Source of the DNA: Gammaproteobacteria bacterium
GTDB lineage: Bacteria; Pseudomonadota; Gammaproteobacteria; Xanthomonadales; Rhodanobacteraceae
Length of the DNA stretch: 49,334 bases
Reading direction: 5' to 3'
Assembly (NCBI GenBank): GCA_021325195.1
Contig: JAJPHQ010000115.1
Span: 1-49,334, forward strand
Position numbers and translations under genes: made by a program
Shown here: one piece after another, positions 44,968 through 49,334 of the stretch
Numbering within the stretch: the stretch's first letter is position 1
Layout of the letters: each line of letters opens with the position of its first letter
Notes under the pieces: generated by a model
What the model saw: the letters and a program-made list of their open reading frames with translations, nothing else
Told to the model about the DNA's origin: nothing
The model's database searches: none

Positions 44968-45957
44968 TCACCGCAGGACGCTTTCGCCGCGCAGTTCCGC
45001 GCAGGCGGCTTCCAGCACCTCCCAGCCGGCGCCGGGCCGGTGCGCGCGTTCGGCCAGCACGCGCCGGAACGCGCGGCCGCCCGGCAAGCCGTGGTACAGC
45101 CCGGAAAGATGTCTCGCGATGGCCTGCAGAGGCGTGCCGCGCGCCAGTTCCGCCTCGGCGTAGGGCCGCAGCCGCGCGAGCACCGTCTCGCGCGCGGGCG
45201 GTTCGCCCCCGAACAGCGCGGCATCGATCCGCGCCAGCGAATAAGGATCGTGACAGGCCAGACGGCCCAGCATCACGCCATCGACATGACGCAGGTGTTC
45301 GCGCACCGCCCCGACATCGACGATGCCGCCGTTGATCACCACCGCCAGCCCGGGGAATTCGCGCTTCAGGCGATGCACGCGCGGATAGTCCAGCGGCGGG
45401 ATCTCGCGGTTCTCCCTGGGGGACAGGCCCTGCAGCCACGCCTTGCGAGCGTGCACGATCAGCGTGCGCACCCCGGCATCGACCATCGCGGCGGTGAAAC
45501 GGCGCAGGTCGGCTTCGCTGTCCTGCTCGTCCACCCCGATCCGGCATTTCACCGTCACCGGCACCGCCACCGCGTCCTGCATCGCGCGCACGCAATCGGT
45601 CACCAGCGCTGGCTCGCGCATCAGGCAGGCGCCGAACCGCGCCGACTGCACGCGGCCGGACGGACAGCCGACGTTGAGGTTGATCTCGTCATACCCCGCG
45701 TGCGCACCGTGCCGTGCGGCCTCGGCGAGTTCCGCGGGATCGGAGCCGCCCAGTTGCAACGCGACCGGATGCTCGGCGGCGCTGTATTCGAGCAGGTGCC
45801 GGCGATCGCCGCGCACCAGCGCGGCGGCGGTGATCATCTCGGTATACAGGCGCGCGTGCGGCGCCAGCACACGATGGAAATACCGGCAATGCCGGTCCGT
45901 GAAATCCATCATGGGCGCCACGCACAGACGCCACGCGGACGGGTCGTGCGGGAACAT
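44968..45957 (-). CDS. dusA: tRNA-dihydrouridine(20/20a) synthase
   Basis: DusA reduces U20/U20a in the tRNA D-loop with FMN and NADPH. The 329-residue protein has CVAPMMDFTDRHCRYFHR at the FMN site, the catalytic Cys98 in NLNVGCPSGRVQ, TVKCRIGVD, LIVHARKAWLQGLSP and INGGI. The C-terminal helical domain ends near VLEAACAELRGE. The family DusA signature SGRVQ.G.FGACLM is complete. Confidence 0.95.
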   Translation of the reverse strand: MFPHDPSAWRLCVAPMMDFTDRHCRYFHRVLAPHARLYTEMITAAALVRGDRRHLLEYSAAEHPVALQLGGSDPAELAEAARHGAHAGYDEINLNVGCPSGRVQSARFGACLMREPALVTDCVRAMQDAVAVPVTVKCRIGVDEQDSEADLRRFTAAMVDAGVRTLIVHARKAWLQGLSPRENREIPPLDYPRVHRLKREFPGLAVVINGGIVDVGAVREHLRHVDGVMLGRLACHDPYSLARIDAALFGGEPPARETVLARLRPYAEAELARGTPLQAIARHLSGLYHGLPGGRAFRRVLAERAHRPGAGWEVLEAACAELRGESVLR

Positions 45958-46007
45958 CCGTCCATGATAGAGGCCGCGCCGCCGCGATGCGTGCAAGACT
46001 CGAGGAA

Positions 46008-46041
46008 GCCCTGAACCAATCCCTCCGGGATTCGTCAGGGC
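46008..46041. repeat. 34-base palindromic repeat, copy C
   Basis: Same palindrome as copies A and B, starting GCCCTGAAC and ending GTCAGGGC. Its downstream flank (CGCCGAATTCGGTTACACGCC) parallels that of copy A, so the full element may reach about 60 bases. It lies between divergent dusA and the DUF3298 lipoprotein gene. Confidence 0.7.
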
Positions 46042-46218
46042 GCGCCGAATTCGGTTACACGCCCGGAGCCGGCTTCGCCAGTCAGGCACGTGCAGCCCAT
46101 GCGTGCTTGATTGGCGGGAGGCGCATCGCCGTGCCGGATGGAAATCCTGATCGAGCGGAGTTTCCTTAACGCCGGGTTCGCTAGACTCGCCGGATTCCGA
46201 ACCCGCCGCGAGTCCGCC

Positions 46219-47091
46219 ATGCCGTACCGAGCCTCGATGATGCTTCCCTGCGCCGCGCTGGCTGCACTGATGCTTTCGGCCTGCCAGCAGCAGGCAGCAA
46301 CGGGTATGCCGCCTGCAAGCGAGTCGAGCACGCCCGTGATCGCGCCCGCCTCGACCGTGCCTGCAGCCGCCCCCGCCAGCGCCTCGACCGTCGCGCTGCC
46401 CGGCGATCATGCCGTGACCAGGCATTACCGGATCGCGATCACGCTGCCTGCGCTGCCCGCCGACGAGGCGCCGCTGGCCAACGCGCTGCGCGCCACCGCC
46501 GACAACGCCAAGCGCGAATTCCTGCAGGCGCTGCCCGATCCGAAACAGATGCCGGCATTCGCCAATCGGCAATTCGAGATGCTGCTGGACTTCAAGGTTG
46601 CGGCCGACACGCCCGCATTCACCAGCGTGCGCGAAACCGGCATGCAGGACACCGGCGGCGTGCATCCGATTCCGGTCGAGGCGAGTTTCGTGTATGACCG
46701 CAAGGCGGCGCACGTGATTGCGCTGGACGACCTGTTCACCGATCCCGACGCGGCGCGCAAGGCGCTGGCCGGCTTCGCACGCGCCGAACTCGGCAGAAAA
46801 CTGATGGCGAACGCGCCCAAACCCGGCGAGGGCTCGCCCGAGGCTATCCGCGAATGGAAGACCAACATGCTGCAGATGCTGGACGACGGCACCCGTCCGA
46901 CCGTGGTCAACTTCTCGGTGTTCACGGTGCGCGCCGGCAGTGATGCCCGCGCACCCAGTCCCGGACTGACGCTGATCTTTCCGCCCTATCAGGTCGCACC
47001 CTACGTGTACGGCACCCAGACCGTGGACGTGCCGGCGTCGCTGTTCGCGACATTCCTCAAGCCGGAATACCGGAACGCGTTCGCGCCCTGA
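46219..47091 (+). CDS. DUF3298 lipoprotein
   Basis: The 290-residue precursor has a lipobox LSAC with Cys22, then a Pro/Ala/Ser-rich linker, then the DUF4163/DUF3298 architecture (GVHPIPVEASFVYDRKAAHV, LDDLFTDPDAARKALAGFAR, and FPPYQVAPYVYGTQTVDVP). It is related to RsiV-type extracytoplasmic domains that bind lysozyme in Bacillus; that role is not proven here. I chose the ATG at 46219; the open frame starts at 46111. Confidence 0.8.
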   Translation: MPYRASMMLPCAALAALMLSACQQQAATGMPPASESSTPVIAPASTVPAAAPASASTVALPGDHAVTRHYRIAITLPALPADEAPLANALRATADNAKREFLQALPDPKQMPAFANRQFEMLLDFKVAADTPAFTSVRETGMQDTGGVHPIPVEASFVYDRKAAHVIALDDLFTDPDAARKALAGFARAELGRKLMANAPKPGEGSPEAIREWKTNMLQMLDDGTRPTVVNFSVFTVRAGSDARAPSPGLTLIFPPYQVAPYVYGTQTVDVPASLFATFLKPEYRNAFAP

Positions 47092-47183
47092 AACACGCGA
47101 CCTCCGACCTCGTACTTCCGGCACACACCTGCCGCCGGTGCGTTCGCTATCCTGTCCGGACGCACCGGCATGAGGAACGAGCC

Positions 47184-49013
47184 ATGTTGAAACGCGCGAC
47201 AGCGGCTTTCGCCACGCTTGCGCTGTGCCTGCCTGCCGCCTTCGCGGCCCCGCCTCCGCCCCCGGCCAGGCCGTTCCTCAAACCCGACCATCCGCCGGTG
47301 CCGCCGCCGGCCTGGGTGCGCAAGAGCAACGCCGATGCGCAGGTGCTGCTGAAGGTGCTGGCCGAATTCCGGCCCGAGTTCGCCTCGCGTTTCGGCCTGC
47401 CGGGTTACGACGACAAGGTCATCGACCTCAAGCCCGGCGTGGACGAACGTTCGCGCGCGGCACTGACGCAGGCGCGCGACACCCTGCAGCAGGATCTCGC
47501 CAGGGAAACCGATCCCGACGTCCGCGAGGACCTGGAGATCATGATCGACGCGGCGAACCGCTACATCGAGAGCAGCAAGCTCAACGAGCAATACCTGCTG
47601 CCCTACATCGACATCGCGCAGACGATCTTCCAGGGCGAATTCGGCCTGCTGCAGGACCAGGTTGCACCGGAGCGCCGGTCGCACGCGCTGGCGCGGCTGA
47701 ACTGCTACGTGGGCATGGCGCCCGGCTGCACGCCGGTGACGAAGGAAGCCGAGGCGCTGTTCGAGGCCAAGCTGCCCGACAAGAAATTGCTGGGGCCGTA
47801 CCGGGCCGAGGTCGAGCAGAACCTCGCCAACACGCAGCGTTACGTGGACGGCATCCGCAAGCTGTACGCCAAGTACAGGATCGCCGGCGCCGATGCGGCG
47901 CTCGCTGCGCTGCAGAAACAGCTGGACGATTACGACGCGTGGGTGAAGTCCACGGTGCTGCCGCACGCACGCACCGATTTCCGCCTGCCGCGCGCGCTGT
48001 ATGCGAACAACCTGAAGCAGGTCGGCATCGACATACCGCCCGAGCAGCTGATCAAGGCGGCCGAACTGGAATACATGGAAACCCAGGCGCAGATGCAGAT
48101 GCTGGCGCCGACCGTCGCGAAGGCCGAGGGCTTCCAGGCCACCGATTACCGCGACGTGATCAGGGACCTCAAGAAGCAGCAGCTCGACCGCAACGACATC
48201 GAACCGTATTACCACCAGGTGATCGGCGAGATCGAGGCCATCATCCGCCAGCACCGGCTCGTCAGCCTGCCGCAGCGGCAGATGATCATGCGCCTGGCCT
48301 CGGAAGCCGAGAGCGCCGCCGAGCCCGCGCCGCACATGGTGCCGCCGCCGCTGATCAACAACCGCGGCGAGCGCGGCCAGTTCGTGTTGCCGCTGGGCAA
48401 TCCGCCCAGCGGTCAAGGCAGGAACGAGGCCTACGACGACTTCACCTGCAAGGCCTGCGCATGGACGCTGACCGCGCACGAGGGACGGCCCGGCCACGAG
48501 CTGCAATTCTCGGCGATGGTCGAGCACGGCGTGTCGCTGGCGCGCTCGCTGTTCGCGTTCAACAGCGTCAACGTGGAAGGCTGGGCGCTGTACGCCGAAT
48601 GGATGATGGTGCCCTACGAGCCGCCGGGCGGCCAGATGATCGCGCTGCAGCTGCGGCTGCTGCGCGCCGCGCGTGCGTTCCTCGATCCGATGCTGAACCT
48701 CGGCCTGATCACGCGCCAGCGCGCGCACGACATCCTCGTGAACGACGTCGGCATCTCCGAAGCCTTCGCACGCGAGGAGCTGGACCGCTTCACCTTCCGC
48801 TCGCCCGGCCAGGCCACCGCATACTTCTACGGCTATTCGCGGATCCTGGAACTGCGCGCGCACACCGAGATCGCGCTGGGTGATCGCTTCGATCTGGAGC
48901 GGTTCAACGACTTCATCCTGTCGCAGGGGTTGCTGCCGCCGGATCAACTGGCGGAGGCAGTGGATACGCAATTCATCCCGGCACAGGGTGGCACGACCGC
49001 GAAATCGCACTGA
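47184..49013 (+). CDS. Secreted DUF885-family putative zinc peptidase
   Basis: The 609-residue protein has a signal peptide (MLKRATAAFATLALCLPAAFA). It belongs to DUF885: a mostly helical body with the metal motif HEGRPGHELQ (His432, Glu433, His438), downstream NVEGWALYAEWMM and the C-terminal FRSPGQATAYFYGY. These features suggest a periplasmic metallopeptidase or carboxypeptidase. The substrate is unknown. It follows the DUF3298 lipoprotein by about 90 bases. Confidence 0.88.
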   Translation: MLKRATAAFATLALCLPAAFAAPPPPPARPFLKPDHPPVPPPAWVRKSNADAQVLLKVLAEFRPEFASRFGLPGYDDKVIDLKPGVDERSRAALTQARDTLQQDLARETDPDVREDLEIMIDAANRYIESSKLNEQYLLPYIDIAQTIFQGEFGLLQDQVAPERRSHALARLNCYVGMAPGCTPVTKEAEALFEAKLPDKKLLGPYRAEVEQNLANTQRYVDGIRKLYAKYRIAGADAALAALQKQLDDYDAWVKSTVLPHARTDFRLPRALYANNLKQVGIDIPPEQLIKAAELEYMETQAQMQMLAPTVAKAEGFQATDYRDVIRDLKKQQLDRNDIEPYYHQVIGEIEAIIRQHRLVSLPQRQMIMRLASEAESAAEPAPHMVPPPLINNRGERGQFVLPLGNPPSGQGRNEAYDDFTCKACAWTLTAHEGRPGHELQFSAMVEHGVSLARSLFAFNSVNVEGWALYAEWMMVPYEPPGGQMIALQLRLLRAARAFLDPMLNLGLITRQRAHDILVNDVGISEAFAREELDRFTFRSPGQATAYFYGYSRILELRAHTEIALGDRFDLERFNDFILSQGLLPPDQLAEAVDTQFIPAQGGTTAKSH

Positions 49014-49334
49014 TTTATCCCCTCTTCCGCTTGCGGGGGAGGGTGTCCGACCACGCAAGTGGTCGGATGGGAGAGGGAGACTCTTGCGCCTGCATCGCAA
49101 GATTGCTTTAGGTTCCGCTCGCTGCCGCGAGCGGGCGACTTTTGTTTCGGCAAAAGTCGCCAAAACCATCGCGCCGGCATGACGATCTCGCCAACGTCCG
49201 GTTGGCTCGACTGCCCTGCGCTTCTCACCGGGCGCGCGCCGGCGCGAACTCGCACATCCCTGTGCTCGGACATGCGCGCCTTTCCCGCGCGCCCGGCTGC
49301 GATGCTCGGCGCCATGCGACGGCGCGGAAAGCTC
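49014..49334. repeat. Non-coding tail with repeats and strong hairpins
   Basis: No gene is seen in the last 320 bases. 49019-49078 is a degenerate third copy of the CCCTCTCCC element. 49116-49133 forms a CGCTCGC/GCGAGCG hairpin. 49135-49160 forms a ten-pair GCGACTTTTG/CAAAAGTCGC hairpin with a TTTCGG loop, terminator-like on both strands and probably the end of the DUF885 transcript. The rest is GC-rich sequence without ORF support. Confidence 0.5.

Noticed and set aside
1-49334. CRISPR array, prophage, IS element or toxin-antitoxin module
   Set aside because: No regularly spaced direct repeats, no transposase, integrase or phage structural motifs, and no recognisable toxin-antitoxin pair were seen on reading both strands.

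Overview
This 49.3 kb window is chromosomal DNA from a very G+C-rich gammaproteobacterium, most likely of the Xanthomonadales/Lysobacterales (Rhodanobacteraceae or Xanthomonadaceae). The case rests on Clp-, SpeD-, TrpE- and KynA-type proteins resembling xanthomonad ones, a trpS with a C-terminal extension, an E. coli-type SpeD, a DUF885/DUF3298/S1-P1 nuclease complement, and CCCTCTCCC-type intergenic repeats. Genes are tightly packed, with many 4-base ATGA or GTGA start/stop overlaps. There is no prophage, insertion sequence or CRISPR array.

Layout. 1-4.4 kb: the 5' end of rplM (L13), a GlcF-like iron-sulfur protein, coq7 (ubiquinone), an NTF2-fold protein, speD (spermidine) and the regulator clp. 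4.4-10.6 kb: an HAD phosphatase, trpC, trpD, trpG and trpE, with trpG and trpE separated by a convergent lipoprotein zincin. 10.6-14.7 kb: a histidine kinase/response regulator pair resembling the proteobacterial dedicated sortase (Pds) family, a strongly structured gene-free stretch, and rpe. 14.8-19.6 kb: djlA, a small cytochrome c, purC, an Mpo1-like membrane protein, an S1/P1 nuclease and gap. 19.8-22.6 kb: an unplaced methyltransferase/flavin-reductase-like pair, tpx and a SirB membrane protein. 22.7-27.2 kb: tyrosine catabolism (hppD, hmgA, fahA) followed by an FNR-type regulator. 27.3-30.2 kb: a DUF5362 protein, a POT transporter and kynA. 30.4-34.2 kb: a 2-oxo acid dehydrogenase operon (E1 alpha, E1 beta, E2) with a small AT-richer gene inside it. 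34.3-39.2 kb: trpS, a PAS-GGDEF diguanylate cyclase, arginase, an Hpt protein and tRNA-Thr(UGU). 39.3-42.2 kb: a SPOR protein, coaX, birA and a small secreted protein. 42.2-49.0 kb: a PepSY protein with phoP and phoQ, dusA, a DUF3298 lipoprotein and a secreted DUF885 protein.

Metabolic links: aromatic amino acids recur (tryptophan synthesis, charging and kynurenine breakdown; tyrosine breakdown to fumarate and acetoacetate). The E1/E2 operon supplies acyl-CoA and gap feeds glycolysis.

Most unusual observations: a multi-hairpin stretch between the response regulator and rpe that looks like an unannotated structured RNA on the plus strand; an intergenic repeat lying in frame in the linker of the E2 subunit; replacement of the aspartate in the E2 HxxxDG motif; a foreign-looking 84-codon gene inside the E1/E2 operon; and a 34-base palindromic repeat present three times. 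I did not find a clear new multi-gene system; the structured RNA candidate is the closest.
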